DNA of 64,000 bases. Source: Drosophila persimilis. Its lineage: Eukaryota > Arthropoda > Insecta > Diptera > Drosophilidae. Of this stretch, positions 47,738 through 60,184 are shown one piece after another. The notes under the pieces are model-generated. The model saw only the letters and a program-made list of their open reading frames with translations. It searched no databases and was not told the origin of the DNA. The first letter of the stretch is position 1. Each line of letters starts with the position of its first letter. The stretch spans positions 496,001 to 560,000 of the forward strand of contig NW_020825298.1 in NCBI RefSeq assembly GCF_003286085.1. The letters run 5' to 3'. The position numbers were made by a program, and so were the translations under genes.

Positions 47738-50700
47738 GTAAGTCACTTGCCCTTCCAGCAGTCATCCATTCGCTCATTCGCTCATTCGTTCACTCACTCA
47801 CTCACTCACTTATTCATGGCTCACGCCAACGCGCACGCAATTCTTAAATGAAATTGTCCAAATTATTAATTTATCGGACACGTAGGTGGCCTGGACTGAC
47901 TGGCCTCTACTGGCCCGAACGACTGACATTCCAGCAGACTGACCGACGAATGACCAGCTCGTGTGGGTGGCTGGGTGGTTGGCACGCAGGGGGCAGCATA
48001 CATATGTAAGCTTGGTTAGCCTTAATTGCGTCTGCTGCTGCTGGGTGCTGGGATGCTGGGATGCTGCATGCAGCCGCCGACTCTGGTCCGGGGCACAGCG
48101 TGAAACGAGACTCTCACATTCATTAAAAGGGCTACGCGACCCCGGACTTTATGGCCGTCGCACTGGGAGAAACGCGGAAGCGCCAGCCAGAAGAAAGGGA
48201 AGAAAATATTTGGGTGGGTCAGGGGGCTTTCTGCCAGTGAAGCAGCAGCAGCAGCAGCGGCAGCAGCAGCGATTGCATCACGTTAAATGCACACACAGAA
48301 GGGCGGCGAGGGAGGGTGGCAGGGTGACCCGACCCCTGGCTACTAATTAAAGCGCAACCACATGCAGTCGATCGAGGCTGCATCCTGGCGTCCTGGCATC
48401 CTGGCATCCTGGCTCCTGTCCTATGTCCTTCCTTCCTTCCTTCCTGCCATCCGCTGCGCGGCATTTAAATTTAATTTGAAGCGAAAAACTGATTTCAGTA
48501 TCACAAACACTTTAAATTACCAACATCATGGGAGAAAACAAAGCTGAAAATAAAAGAAGAAAAGCAGGGAGAGTGTCAGAGTGGCAGAGTGGCAGAGTGT
48601 CAGAGTGAAGTGTGACATCAAAGACACACGGGCCACAGAGGGGGGCAGAGACAGAGTGGGGGACGCAGATCCAGCGGCAGAGTTGAAATCAATTTCAATT
48701 GGATTCAATCGAATTGAATGGCTGGCATTTTGTTGACAACTGTGAGTAATGCAATTTAATTCAATTGCAAATTCATTGCAGCAAACGCAAGGCTCGCAGC
48801 CAGCCGACCAGCCAGACAGCCAGACAGTCCGTCATTCAGTCAGTCAATCAGTCAATCAGCCAATCCGTCAGTTAAATATTCGCGCGTTTGTATTTAAATC
48901 AAAGTGAATTACAATTCATCGCCCACGCTCGTCATCGCACCCCCAATACCCAATGCCCAATACCCAGTCTCCACCCACCCTTAAGCGAGGGGCACAGGCG
49001 TAGGCGCGGTCGTGGGGCTGCCCAGCTTATGTTTTTAACTATTTAGCCGCTTGCTTAATTTGCCATTCTCTCTCTCTCTCTCCCTCCCTCTCTCTCTCTC
49101 TCTCTCTCTCTGTGTGTCTCTGTGTTTTTGCTGGGGCCCTCGCATTGTATTATTGCAGAAAATTCCACTCGGTCAGCGGGTCATGATGTCATTTTGATAG
49201 ATTCACTTTAATTGCGCTTCAAATTCTGTGTATCTACTCGTATAGTTTCTGTATCTCAGCGGAAGGAAAATAAGCTCGTATTTCGGCGGCTAAGTAATTA
49301 AAAAAAAATCGTAGACAAGGTCAAAGTCCATCCAGTAATAATATGCATAATCCATGAGGATTGTCTACGAGAGAGCTCTTTCCCGCTGTTCCGCTGTACC
49401 GCTGTCCCGTCGAGAGAAAGAGATAGCGAGAGAGCGAGACTTTCACGGCCGTCGCGAGGCCGTTTTGCACAATTTTCGCGCACGTTGTCCACAAAAAAAT
49501 TACCGGATAAATCAAGTTACGTTTGTAATTTGTTGGATAATGCTGATAAATGTGGTGTGTCTGTGGCAGACACACCACACAGTTGGGTGTACATAATCGG
49601 ATGGTATTAGGCATGGGATGGGATTGCCTGCGCTGTGGAATGGTGGGGGTGGGGTGGGCTCTCTTGAGTGCATCGCATAATGCATCGCAAGGCAAGGCGG
49701 CATCGCACGTTCTCACAGTCTGGATGTATAGATTGTGATTGGTCGGTGTGTGACATTGACGCCCACTTCGGTCACAGCAACAGAACCAGCCAGCAGCCAC
49801 CAGCCAGCAGCCAGCAGCCACCAGCGACTGGGCTCTGATGTTTGCGTCTTGATGACTATTTCCCGATCTCAATTAAGGCACAAAGCGAATGTCAATAGAT
49901 CAACTAACACCACTGGCAGTCATAAGTCTCAAGCGGTGGGGCACACAATTAAACGTATTCCATTGCATCGGCATCAGCTGCAGCAGCAGCAGGAGCAGCA
50001 GCAGCAGCAGCTTGGCACTGCCACTTTTGCGGTCACCGGCTATCAATAACCGAGCGAACTAAATCCGTAGCATGCGGTTTTTCCTAGTGCCCCACTGTTC
50101 AATGGGGTGCGTTGGTGTGTGCCACCCACTAAAACCCACCAGTCCACCGACGGATAAAAAGTCAAGTGCACAAACAAAAACAAAACGAGCATAAAAATGC
50201 CTGCGTTTGTTTAATGCCAAAGCAATTAGAGAGGATGCAACCGCAGCCGCGATGCCGATGCCGATGGCGATGGCGCTGCTGATGCCGCTGCCGATTCAAT
50301 TGCATTTAAATAATTTAAGTTTAACGCGTGTTGCCGCAGCTTTTTGCTGTGCCTCCATGGCTCCGTGCACATGATGCAACACAAACAAAACAGACGACAC
50401 TGTTTACTCTCCGGCGATTATTAATATGGTTTTTTGTTTCTTTCTGTTGGTTTTTTGCCTATGCAGCAGATATAATTTGCCAGGCCATATATTTAATAAA
50501 TATTGACAAATATATTCAGCATTAATTAAAACAGAAATAATTTAATGTGTGCTTCAGCCGCCACCGAGCTGAATTATTGCGACAATCTATTGCCTGCCTC
50601 AGATGGTGCTGCACCTCCTCTGGGCCTCAGATGCTGCTGCAGCCATCCCCGTTTTGGGGCACGGTCTACAGGGTACTGTTCCCCGTCGGCTTCCATCTTT

Positions 50701-53591
50701 CAACGGGCGGTGGCTGGTGGCATTGGTGGCACTTCAAGTGCGCCGCGTGCGCCACGTGAGTCCATTTAAATTTGTCAACAAAGTAGCGGCAGGGCAGCCC
50801 CTGCTCCTCCCCCAATGCTCCTCTTTGGTTATTGTTACTCTTGGGGCATGAGTAAGCGGGGGCCTTGGCCACCGCTGTGCCACGTCACATCAGGGCCACA
50901 CAGCTGCAGCGGCAGTGGCACTGGCAGGGGCAGGGGCAGGGGCAGGGGCAGAGAGAGAGGAGGCGATGTCACAGGCTCAGCGGGAGTATGCGAAAATTAT
51001 AATGGAGCGTACAGAGAGAAAGACACACCGACATTCGCACAGCCAAGGCTCTGGCAAAGGCTGTGTATCTGCGTGTCTGACAAATGGATTTACTGCATTT
51101 GCCTTGTGGATAGAAGATAGAAGATAGGTGACCCTCGCAATCATAATCATAATCACAGATAAAGATACAGATACCTCCACCTCCATTAATGCCATTCGAA
51201 TGCCTTTTTCCAGAACAAGAAAATCTTCACGTGGTTCGAGAAGGAGACCTCCACGAACGAGCTCTTCAATGGGCGCCTGCATCTCGTCGAAGAGCATCCG
51301 GAGTATGGCAGGGCCTCCGTGAACCTCACGGCCATACGGGAGTCGGACCAGGGCTGGTACCACTGCCAGGTGATCTTCCCCAATCGATCGCCCAGCATCC
51401 GCAACAATGGCACCCGCTACCACTTGGCGGTGCAGGGCGGCTCCCTCATCCGCATTCCACCCGTGAATCAGACCATCCAGGAGGGGCAGACCGCCTTCTT
51501 CCACTGCGTCATGAAGTACCCGGACAACTCGCAGGCGGCTTGGTACAAGGATGGCGTGCTGCTCCAGGAGGTGCAGGATCTGGTGAGGCGCTCCTTCATG
51601 GGCCCCGACGGCAGCCTCAGCATCGATCCCACGATGATGAGCGATCTGGGGGAGTACGAGTGCAAGGTGCGCAACAACGAGGGCGAACTGCAGACGGCCA
51701 AGGCCTTTCTCAATATTCAATGTGAGTAGATGCCGAGGAAGAGGCTCGACATCAAGACACTCGGGGTACAAAAATCATGCAATCCATGTAATTGGCAAAT
51801 TCTTCCCCTTTGGTATCCGAAACAGATAAGGCCAAGGTGATTTATGCCCCGCCCGAGGTCTATCTGCCGTACGGCCAGCCGGCCGTACTCGACTGCCACT
51901 TCAGGGCTAATCCGCCGCTGAAGAACCTGCGCTGGGAGAAGGATGGGCTCCTGTTCGACTCGTACAATGTGCCCGGCGTGTTCTACAAGATGAATGGCAG
52001 CCTCTTCTTCGCCAAGGTGGACGAGAACCATGCGGGCAGCTACACGTGCACACCCTATAACGACCTCGGCACGGACGGGCCCTCGCCCATCATTAGTGTA
52101 ATTGTGCTGCGGCCGCCCATTTTCAGCGTCACCCCCAAGGCCATTTACATACAGAAGCTGGGCGAGGCGGCCGACCTGCCCTGCGAAGCCATCGACCGGG
52201 ACGGAAACAATCGGCCCTCCATTGTCTGGAGTCGGGTGAGTGGAGAGGGAGAGCTCCGGCAGTGTCCACTGTTTCCATTTCCACGACCAGAAATGGTATA
52301 GAACGGAACACTGGAACACTGTACAGTGGAGTCTGGCTGCAGTTTTGGTTGATTGCATTTTTAATTATGCATGGATCTACCTCTACCTCTACCTCTACCT
52401 GTACATGACTCTCTCTCTCTCTCTCTCTCTTTGTGGGTTTTTGCCATGCAGAAAGACGGGCAGCCGTTGCCGCCGGATCGCCACAGCCTAAGCGGCGGGA
52501 ATCTCACAATCACGAGTTTAATCGAATCGGACCGTGGCATGTACGAGTGCGCGGCGACCAATGAAGCGGCAACCATAACGACGGAGGCCGAATTAATGAT
52601 TGAGAACATTGCCCCCCGGCCGCCGTACAACCTCACGGCCAACAGCACGGAGACCTGCATCACCATACGCTGGCAGCCAGGTGAGAGATTACAGCACTCG
52701 ATACTGGTAATGTGGCAGAAGGGGTCTAATGGATGCAGTTGCAGGCTACCTGCGGCCCAACCTCGAGTACACGGTGTGGTATCGTCTGACGGAGGCTCCC
52801 GAGTGGCGGACGATGCGCGTGCTGGACAAGAACGTGATGGAGGCGACCATCCAGCACCTGGTGCCGGGCAAGGAGTACGAGTTCATGGTTCTCAGCCAGG
52901 ACAAATACGGTGACGGGATGTTCAGCAAGCAGTTCCGCTTCCAGACCCAGCGTGAGTCCATCCCGGCTTCCTCCCGAGGGATAGCTATGCCATAATGCCG
53001 TTGCCTTCTCTTGCAGCGTCTCCTATTCGAGCGGAGGATTTTGATGACCAGCAGCTGGAGAACGAGCTGGGACAGCTGCCGACCTTTAGCGGGGGATTGG
53101 GAGCACCGACGAACCTCAGCGCCATCAGCAACCAGCAGGGCTGGCTGCTCCACTGGGAGCACCCGACTCAGGGACTCGATGGCCTGCGGCTGTACACGGT
53201 GCGGTGGTGGAAGGAGCCGGAGCACTATCTCATCGGCCAGGCGGAGACCTTCGACAACTTCTACCAGCTGCGGCACCTGAAGGAGGACACTACCTTCAAG
53301 GTGCAGGTGGTGGCTGTGGGCGCCAGCAGCCAGCAGCAGGTCCCCAGCCCCGAGCTGCTCATCGATGTGCCATCGCAGCGGAAGGTGCGGGCCCTGATCA
53401 TCGGATCGTCCGTCGGCATTCTCTTTCTACTCTGCGCCCTGTGCGCTTTTTTATACGTGAAAAGGAGCTGCCTGCGGCACCTGTTTGCCCGGGACAGCGA
53501 GGGAGCAGCCGCCTGCGATGAGGACACTGCCGAGAGCGGGGACTGCGACAGCGACGAGCAGGACAGCGTCAAGATCCGCCAGGCCTCCTGA
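47516..53591 (+). CDS. bdl: Borderless: Ig-superfamily membrane protein (whole gene, spliced)
   Basis: Exons 47516-47737, 51214-51721, 51826-52235, 52452-52680, 52745-52951 and 53017-53591 join into 716 residues, about the length I recall for fly Borderless. There is an N-terminal signal peptide (core about 16-30, SLIVAWLAFLMSVSC), Ig domains at about 36-150, 152-243, 246-338 and 340-432, FN3 domains at about 436-525 and 550-640, a membrane helix at 651-673 (ALIIGSSVGILFLLCALCAFLYV), and a 43-residue tail rich in Asp/Glu. Family knowledge: Bdl is a cell-surface homophilic protein that binds Turtle and is negatively regulated by it in R7 axon tiling. The gene lies head-to-tail behind tutl, about 1.1 kb beyond its 3' end, as a tandem paralogue. 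The start ATG is the first in frame before the signal peptide. Confidence 0.93.
47738..51213 (+). other. bdl intron 1
   Basis: 3.5 kb, GTAAGT to TTCCAG. It includes a 45-bp CT tract at 49067-49111, CAG and GCAGGG repeats, and no supported gene. bdl introns 2-5 are short (104, 216, 64 and 65 bp). Confidence 0.8.
49067..49111. repeat. CT-rich 45-bp tract in bdl intron 1
   Basis: Nearly perfect CT repeat with two CCC interruptions; a candidate GAGA-factor element on the minus strand or a splicing-regulator tract. Confidence 0.8.
51214..51721 (+). CDS. bdl: bdl exon 2: rest of Ig1 and Ig2
   Basis: The acceptor is CCTTTTTCCAG|AACAAG. The exon encodes NKKIFTWFEKETST, IRESDQGWYHCQV and then an Ig domain starting IPPVNQTIQEGQTAFFHC, which matches Tutl Ig3, not Ig2. 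The donor CAAT|GTGAGT is in phase 1. Confidence 0.93.
51826..52235 (+). CDS. bdl: bdl exon 3: Ig3 and first part of Ig4
   Basis: The acceptor AAACAG|ATAAG gives a Tyr split T|AT as in tutl exon 6. The exon encodes KAKVIYAPPEVYLPYGQPAVLDC...YTCTPYNDLG, then PPIFSVTPKAIYIQKLG up to VWSR. The donor is CGG|GTGAGT, phase 0. Confidence 0.93.
52452..52680 (+). CDS. bdl: bdl exon 4: rest of Ig4 and start of FN3-1
   Basis: The acceptor is TTTTTGCCATGCAG|AAAG. The exon encodes KDGQPLPPDRHSLSGGNLTI...YECAATNEAA and then RPPYNLTANSTETC up to WQP. The donor is CCAG|GTGAGA, phase 1. Confidence 0.92.
52745..52951 (+). CDS. bdl: bdl exon 5: rest of FN3-1
   Basis: The acceptor is GATGCAGTTGCAG|GCTAC. The exon encodes GYLRPNLEYTVWYRL...YEFMVLSQDKYGDG up to FRFQTQ. 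The donor is CAGC|GTGAGT, phase 1. The upstream intron is only 64 nt, typical of short fly introns. Confidence 0.92.
53017..53591 (+). CDS. bdl: bdl exon 6: FN3-2, membrane helix and tail
   Basis: The acceptor is TTCTCTTGCAG|CGTC. The exon encodes a linker rich in Asp/Glu, FN3-2 (LGAPTNLSAISNQQGWLLHW...), the membrane helix at 651-673, and a tail with CDEDTAES and DSDEQDSVKIRQAS. TGA is at 53589-53591. Confidence 0.93.
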
Positions 53592-53860
53592 ATGCTACAG
53601 ATCCGCTGGCGCTTCGATGCGATTGCCAGCGAGGGTTCCTCCCAGTGATGTTCCGTGAGCGCCGTGCTCCGTTTCGTATTCCGATTGCCAGTTGCCAGTT
53701 GACGTTGACGTTGCCGTTGCCCCAATAATGCATTACCCCATAAAATACTGACTTTTTAATTTATGTCTAGCTGCTATCTGTACTATAAATTCTACTAATT
53801 GTAAATGCGGTTCGAATCTGAGCCGAAATTCGAAATAAAATAAATAAATCAACAAAAAGA
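53592..53860 (+). terminator. bdl: bdl 3' UTR with overlapping poly(A) signals
   Basis: Short 3' untranslated region ending in three overlapping AATAAA hexamers at 53834-53848 (first at 53834-53839). No other signal lies close by. Confidence 0.65.
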
Positions 53861-55648
53861 ATCAACATTTCAAAAAGCCCGCCCGATGGGTAGCACTTTT
53901 CAAGCGCTATCTATCCCTCTCTGGCGCGTGCAAGCAGGACAGCAGTATGCACGCATGAAAGCTCATTCCGGTTGAAAGAGCTTTCGCCGTTCAAATGTTG
54001 GCGGGAAAACATGTTGCTCTCGAGCTGGGACGAGCTTTCAGCGTTAAAAGGTTTGAACGTTATGTTACGGTTGGCTGCATTCAAAATTCAAACGACCCTA
54101 CGAGGTCCGCCGAGGACAGCTGTCCTCCCACTCCATCGCTCCATCACTCCATCGCTCCATCGAACACGCAATCGGCAGAGCTTGTGCGTCACATCGTTTA
54201 ATGGGCAATTGACAAGCTCGTATCCGATACGGCCGTACGTATCCGATATGGCTGCATCCGAAATGGCGTTCGTTGAGTGCATCCGTCGGTGCAGCCAGAA
54301 CGAAGCCAGAACAACTGTCGTTCCGACAATTCATTCATTCGTTTGGCCGATTAGGAATCGAGGGGAAAACACCTGGAATGCACCCAAAAGTACTTGCATC
54401 GTGCTTGGATCCCATTAAGACGTTCCTATGGTTCAATTGATATAACCCGCGTAAGCCGCCACCGCCGCCGCCAACTACTTTGCACTCGCACCGCTTTGAT
54501 GCCATTCAGCAGTGCCTGCCCCATGAGACGACCCAATTTTCAGGAGGTCGTGTGGCACGAATTAGAATTTGCACCTGAAACGAAACGAGACGAACGCGAA
54601 ACGAGTCAACAAACTCGATGAGACACATCGGCCTAATGAGGCGTCAGAAATGATATCGGGGGTTCGGCATCGCCTATCGTCCGTTGACGTCGAATAATGT
54701 GGAATCGAATTTGCGCCGATTTAAAGCCAAAACAAGCACAAGAACAAAAACAATAATAAGGAAGGCGAAACCCATGAAAATAAAACAATGTACAGCCACT
54801 GCTGCTGCCACTGGTTCTGCTTCTGGTGCTGATATGAGTGTAAAGTATTTAGTGGCTTATATTATATTAAGGTCATTGCGATTAGACGATTAGTCCCCTG
54901 CACTGCGCATTTCCACGGACGAGAGGGAGGAGTGGAGGGGGAGGTGGAGGTGGAGGTGGAGGAAAACACAGCACAAGCTCACGTTCCGACTTGAGCTTTG
55001 TTCTCTGATTGCAAAAGTTGAATGGCGAAAGGCCCCCCGCCCGCCTTTTTCGGGGGACGGGATGTGTCTCTCAGGGGTGGGGCATATTGCTCACTCGCAG
55101 ATATTACTGCTCCTCGGGCTACTCAGAAATCTGAATTGTTCTGCTTTGTTCTGTGTGATCGTGTCGGTTCAAAGGTCACAATTATTCCAGACGGGAAGGA
55201 AAACAAGCAGAACTGCTACTGATCCTCCTCCCCGTATACACCGTCCCTGCCCAGGCCCCTCCGTTTGATAATTCCAAGCAAAACTGCGAGCAGCAGCAGC
55301 AGGGGGGAGTGGGAATGTGGCGACTGCGAAGTGCATCTGCACTCAGTCACTCACTCGTTGGTGCTGCTGCATTGGCCACGGGGCTGACTGCTTTGTCTGT
55401 TTACAGTCAGCTGTTTGCCACACCAACGCACATGCCTCACATGCGCAGCTACCACTCACACAGATAAGCACACATGCATACGCACACGCACACACACACT
55501 CACACTCCCAGAGAGCTCTGAGCAAGTAAATTGTATGGCAACATTACAATTGAACGCTAGACAAAGACGAAGAGAGAGAGAGAACATGCGACGACGACTT
55601 GCCCATTGACGAAACCCAAGTAGTATCGTATCCGCTCTATGCCGCACT

Positions 55649-55680
<32 letters not shown>

Positions 55681-58043
55681 TAGGAGAGAGAGACAGAGAG
55701 AGATATCGAAAGAGAGGCGACTGTTTCTCAGCTGCTTCTGCTGCTGCTGCTGCTGCTGCCGCTGGTGCTGCTGTTGGGGTCGTTTTCGTCTCGCAGCCAA
55801 ACAGCAGCTCCCGCATTTCACAGTTCTTCGTCGTTCGCGCTGGTTGTTGCCTCAGATTGGGGCGGATCGGACTCCACTCGCGCTGCTGAAGAAGAAAAAA
55901 ACACGTTTCATACCACCTTGGAGCCCGAGTCTCAGCTGTATTTCAGAACCTCCTCCTTCCCCCTCCTGAGAATAAAAGACAACAAACATAAACGTATCCG
56001 TGAGATCCGTGAATATCGGGCGTTGTTTGTTTGAGAGCCAGACGAGTAATATATAAAATACATATAAAACGCGCGATCGAGTGTTCCTCAAACCCAAAAG
56101 AGAGGCGGCAACGAAATAAATATCTCTGGCAGTGGCCAAAAAAAAACATATAGGTAGTATAATGCTAATAAAACCGAAAACAAGTTTTGTGCTGTGCCCG
56201 TGCCCGTGCCCCTGCTGCCGCTGATGTTCTCGGAAAAAACATTCGCCATCATCCAAAGGTGAAGCCACATCAAGAATTACATTTAAATTCGAATAGAAAT
56301 TGAAGTACTAGTGCGCGTTTATGGTGCGGAAATTGCGTCGCTGGTGATTGAATATACATACTCATACGAGCACGAATGGTACTCATTGTGGCTTAGGTCT
56401 CTAGCTTCCGTTCTTCCGAGCCGAACCCTCAAAACTCTTGCAGTCGCACTTTCCCGCTGTCGTCGAAGCCACCCCGAAACTCTGTAGACTCCGGAGGCGG
56501 TAAATAATAGCACGCCGTTAGCTGTCGTACCGCTTCCCCTTCCACACGCCCGCACCGCCGCACCACCGCACCACCGCACCACCGCCCCACAGAACCACAG
56601 CAGTCCGCTCTACGGGGAAAAGTCATATGTATCTTTTAATGTTTTCCTGCCGCCTCTATCTTTATCTGGCGAGAGCGCGTGCGCTCTCTCTTGCTCCCGC
56701 AGCACTCCCCTCGCGCCCCCGTCAGACCTCGGGCTGCGAATCGCAATCTGCTCTCTGGCGATGAATGTTTTTAAATGTTTCCATCGCCCGCGATTCGTTA
56801 GCACACGAATAAAACGAGCAGCCGTGGAGCAAAAGCGGGTCGAATGTGTCTTTCGCAGTGGAGCAAAGTGGAGCATTCGAAAGATAGGTCACAGCAGCAT
56901 CAGCAGCTAGCAGATTCTTCGGCTGCCAGACATGACCTACATCGACTGGCGTTAGGGTAGGACCTCTTCGCGTAGGTCATCCAACCACCGCCGCCGCCAC
57001 TCCACACTACACGCCATCCGCACTTCTCTAGAACTCCTCTGCGAGTTCTTGGACCCCGCGAAATTCCCCAACCCGTCAGTCCATCAGTCCATCAGTCCAT
57101 CGGTCCTCCTTCCGCTGATTCCGTCGATTGCCCGATTAGACAACTTTTGCAGCTGTGCGGCGTGGCCTGAGCAAAATGCCGGCGCCTTTCGCCGATAAGC
57201 CGCCGCCTTCATCCGTCGACAGATGGTAAAGCATATATAGCAATAATTGGCAGATTAGGGGTCCGGTCCGGTCCCTTACATCGCCGATTAACGCGTAAGG
57301 GAGCCAAAGAAAGCCTATCTTATCGCAGCCCATCGAGCTCCAAACAAATCTGTAATAAAACCTCGTACTACACGCTCGTACAAAGTGCTCCCAGAATACG
57401 CGACTACGCTGCTCCCAGCACGCTGAATACTCATAGTTAGCCGCATGAAATCTTATCGGACTACCGGCCACCTGCACAATCCTCCTCGGCTCCTGCTTCT
57501 GTCTTGGGTGCAGGTAAACCGAGCTCCTGCTTTACGGGTGGTGTGGTGTGGAATGGTCTAATGGCCTTCAGTTCTAGTTTGCAGTGCATTTCCACTTGCA
57601 ACGCCCCACTGTCCAGCTACAGCTACAGCTGTTTTAGCAGCTGATCTGCCCTAGGGGCCAGCGGCAGGGGCAGGGGCAGGGGCAGGCAGAAGAGTGTACT
57701 CAAAGCTTGACATTGAATTTATCGCCTATCGTTTACATGTTGTGGCCTCCTCTTATTCGTGTGCCTGTGCCCCATTGTGTGGCAATTAGAGATACACCCA
57801 TGCTGAATAGCTGCTATTGAGAAACGTATTGTAAGAGACCTCCATCCCTCCAGTGCCCAAAGAATGTCAGCTCCCAGTCCGTCCCCCAATTGTGATGTAA
57901 TAATCGCCCACTCGCCCCAGTCTGAAGACTGAATGGACCTCCGCTCTGTCTGGGCTTGAGTGTATGCTCAATCAATCAACACAAATTATGTGCCACAGAG
58001 ATCAGCGCCAGAGGTGACTACAGTAATTTCCCTTTCTTTACAG
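53861..58043. other. Intergenic region upstream of the ABCG gene
   Basis: 4.2 kb with no supported coding exon. It contains GA and CA runs near 55575-55705, a CTG run at about 55734-55765, TATAAAA-like motifs near 56052 and 56063, and GGCAGG repeats near 57663. Leader exons of the ABCG gene are expected here because 58044 begins at an acceptor. None can be defined. Confidence 0.5.
55649..55676. repeat. (CA)14 microsatellite
   Basis: About fourteen units in the region upstream of the ABCG gene. Confidence 0.85.
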
Positions 58044-58676
58044 CTGCCGCAGCGCCAGAGCCACAGAAGCCCACAGCGAACCCGAGAATAGATACCTATT
58101 CGTAGTACTTCCCAGCAGATGCCAATTCCGAGCAACGAATGTGATGCGTGAATAGCAGGCAGGAGAACTCCAAGAGAATCCCAGAGAGTCACAAACCAAA
58201 AAACCAAAAAGTAAAACCAAATCCGGAATCACAAATCAATATTCACATAGAAACACGAAAGAAAGAAAGCCAAATGCTGACGCAACCGAATGCCAATTGC
58301 AGTTGCACGAACTGAACGGATACTCAATTCTGAAACACACAGACACACACACACACACAATGGACGACCTGCAGGCCTCCATTGTGCCCCTGGTGGACAA
58401 ATGCTCCTCCACGAAGGCAGTCATACTGCCAGCAACAGCAGCGACAGTCACAGACACAGACATCACCGCAACAGCAACAGCAGCAGCAGCATCACAGCCA
58501 AATGCCGTGCTCTACAAGAGCAGCAACAACAGTGCCACGCTGTCAACGCTCTCCCTGAGTCCCACAACTAATCCTAATCCCAATTCCACTCCGAGGGCAG
58601 AGCCCGTGCCCCTCCTGACGCCGCTGCAGAAGATGACCAACGACCTGAAGCAGTGCAATACCAATGCGAACCACGG
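58044..58676 (+). CDS. Candidate upstream coding exon of the ABCG gene (CDS from 58360)
   Basis: A strong acceptor (TTTCCCTTTCTTTACAG) ends at 58043. ATG 58360 (ACACAATGG) opens 105 codons, MDDLQASIVPLVDKCSSTKA..., through a Ser/Thr/Ala/Asn-rich stretch to TNANH, with the donor ACGG|GTGAGT after 58676 (phase 2). Codon choice is Drosophila-like, so I think it is coding. Its phase does not fit the obvious acceptor at 63350, so how it joins the ABCG exons is open. It may be an alternative N-terminus, need an intermediate exon, or belong to another transcript. Confidence 0.5.
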
Positions 58677-59058
58677 GTGAGTCCTGAGCTATCCTCTTTT
58701 TTTGTTCTATTCCCTCTAATGGCATTATCTGGGATTATGCTTGAGTCGGGGGTTGTGCTCCCCAAGGATTACGAGGGGGAATTCCTTCTCTTTATGCAAC
58801 ACAAACAGTGCACGAGATACATAGGGGGGGGAAACAATGGCATTGTCCAACTTAATCACATAGCCACAGGTCATTTATAACGCCTCCACACCGACCCCAC
58901 CGCTGTCCACCCAAATCACAAATCAGAGGGCAGGAAGCAATGATCCTTAGGGGGAGAGAGAGCTCTATTTATGGGACACGACTCAAAATTGGCTCTGACT
59001 GGATCTGGGACTGGGGACATTCCGTAATATCCCTATTTGCCACGCACCCACGCGACAG

Positions 59059-59172
59059 GCAACAGACACGCCATTCAAGGTGCGCCGCGAGGAGGGAAGG
59101 AAGCGCCTCAAAAATCGATGGCTCCTCCTCGACATCCGACATCCGGGGCTCCACAAATCGCGTGTCGGCAAG
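59059..59172 (+). CDS. Weak candidate in-frame exon after the upstream ABCG exon
   Basis: This segment lies between GCGACAG|GCAACA and CAAG|GTAATA, is 114 nt, is phase 2 at both ends, and is open in the frame of the exon ending 58676. It would encode GQQTRHSRCAARREG followed by SASKIDGSSSTSDI and NRVSA. The pyrimidine tract is thin. Another frame across it is also open, so chance is possible. Confidence 0.2.
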
Positions 59173-60140
59173 GTAATAGTGGCAACCACGCCCCCACCCC
59201 ACCCAAGTGGAGCATTGCCACAGAATTATGCACAAATGTGGAAATTCATTTAAAAATTCATTCCTTAGACATTTCCTTAGACTGTGCTCAAGTGGGGATT
59301 GGGGGAGCGGAGTGAATCCTTCAGAAGTCATTCGAGCAGGTGGCAAGCAGGCTTTGAGCAGGAGGGAGCTGCACGAGCTGCACGAGCAGCAGCCTTGAGC
59401 TGTCGTCGCACAGAAGCAGAAGCGTAATTAAAATGCTAATAGGAGATCTAGTGGAAAATGCACCCACAGCCACAGCCACAGCCCCAGGCACGACCCACTA
59501 GCCACCTTCCACGTGGAAATCAATGCCCTGCACAATGTAATTAAAATGGAAGGTCAACCTGTCCCCAGTCCTGTCTCCAGGACACGCCAGCAGCCTCCAT
59601 ATGTGTGGCACAATCGGAGCAATCAAGTGACTAGGGAAAACCATAGAGAGAAAGGGCTTTAAATGCGAGGCACCCAGTGCCCGCCCCTTCCTAGTTGCCC
59701 CATAAATAATAAGCCACAAACAAACGCACAAATGTGTCCACACGGGAAGGGAGGGACAGGCCCTGCAGGGGGAAGGGCCGTGAATGGGCTGCGAAGGGGC
59801 AAGTGGCAGCAGCAGCAACAGCAGCGCCAACAGCAGTGAATGAAATGCCGCTAAAGAGCAAAAGCCATACACAAAGGGGTCCCGTCCTTCTGGGTGTGCT
59901 CTGGAATACCGAACAAAGGACACTCTCTACGAATGATATTCTCGAAAGAAATGTTCCTTATTCCTGCTTTTCTCTGATGGAGTTTCCCTCAAACAATCCC
60001 CTCTTTCCGCTCCCACAACTCCCAAACTTCTTCCCCCTAGAAAAGTACTCATTCCGGATGTTAGGGCAGAAAACAGAAACAGAACATCGGTCCTCGCGGC
60101 GCCGCGTGCCTTTGGGTCTGGTGGAAAAATCGAACAAGCC

Positions 60141-60184
60141 CCCACGCCACGCCACACCACGCCACGCCACGCCACGCCGCGCCA
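60141..60184. repeat. CACGC pentamer array
   Basis: About eight units, some variant (CACAC, CGCGC); the reverse complement of the GGCGT array at 9146. Confidence 0.8.

Noticed and set aside
50977-51771. 264-codon open frame on the minus strand
   Set aside because: Antisense to bdl exon 2; the plus-strand frame is a clear Ig domain pair.
51717-52358. 213-codon open frame on the minus strand
   Set aside because: Antisense to bdl exon 3.
53811-53822. GGTTCGAATCT resembling a tRNA B box
   Set aside because: No A box or cloverleaf stems upstream; it lies in the bdl 3' UTR.
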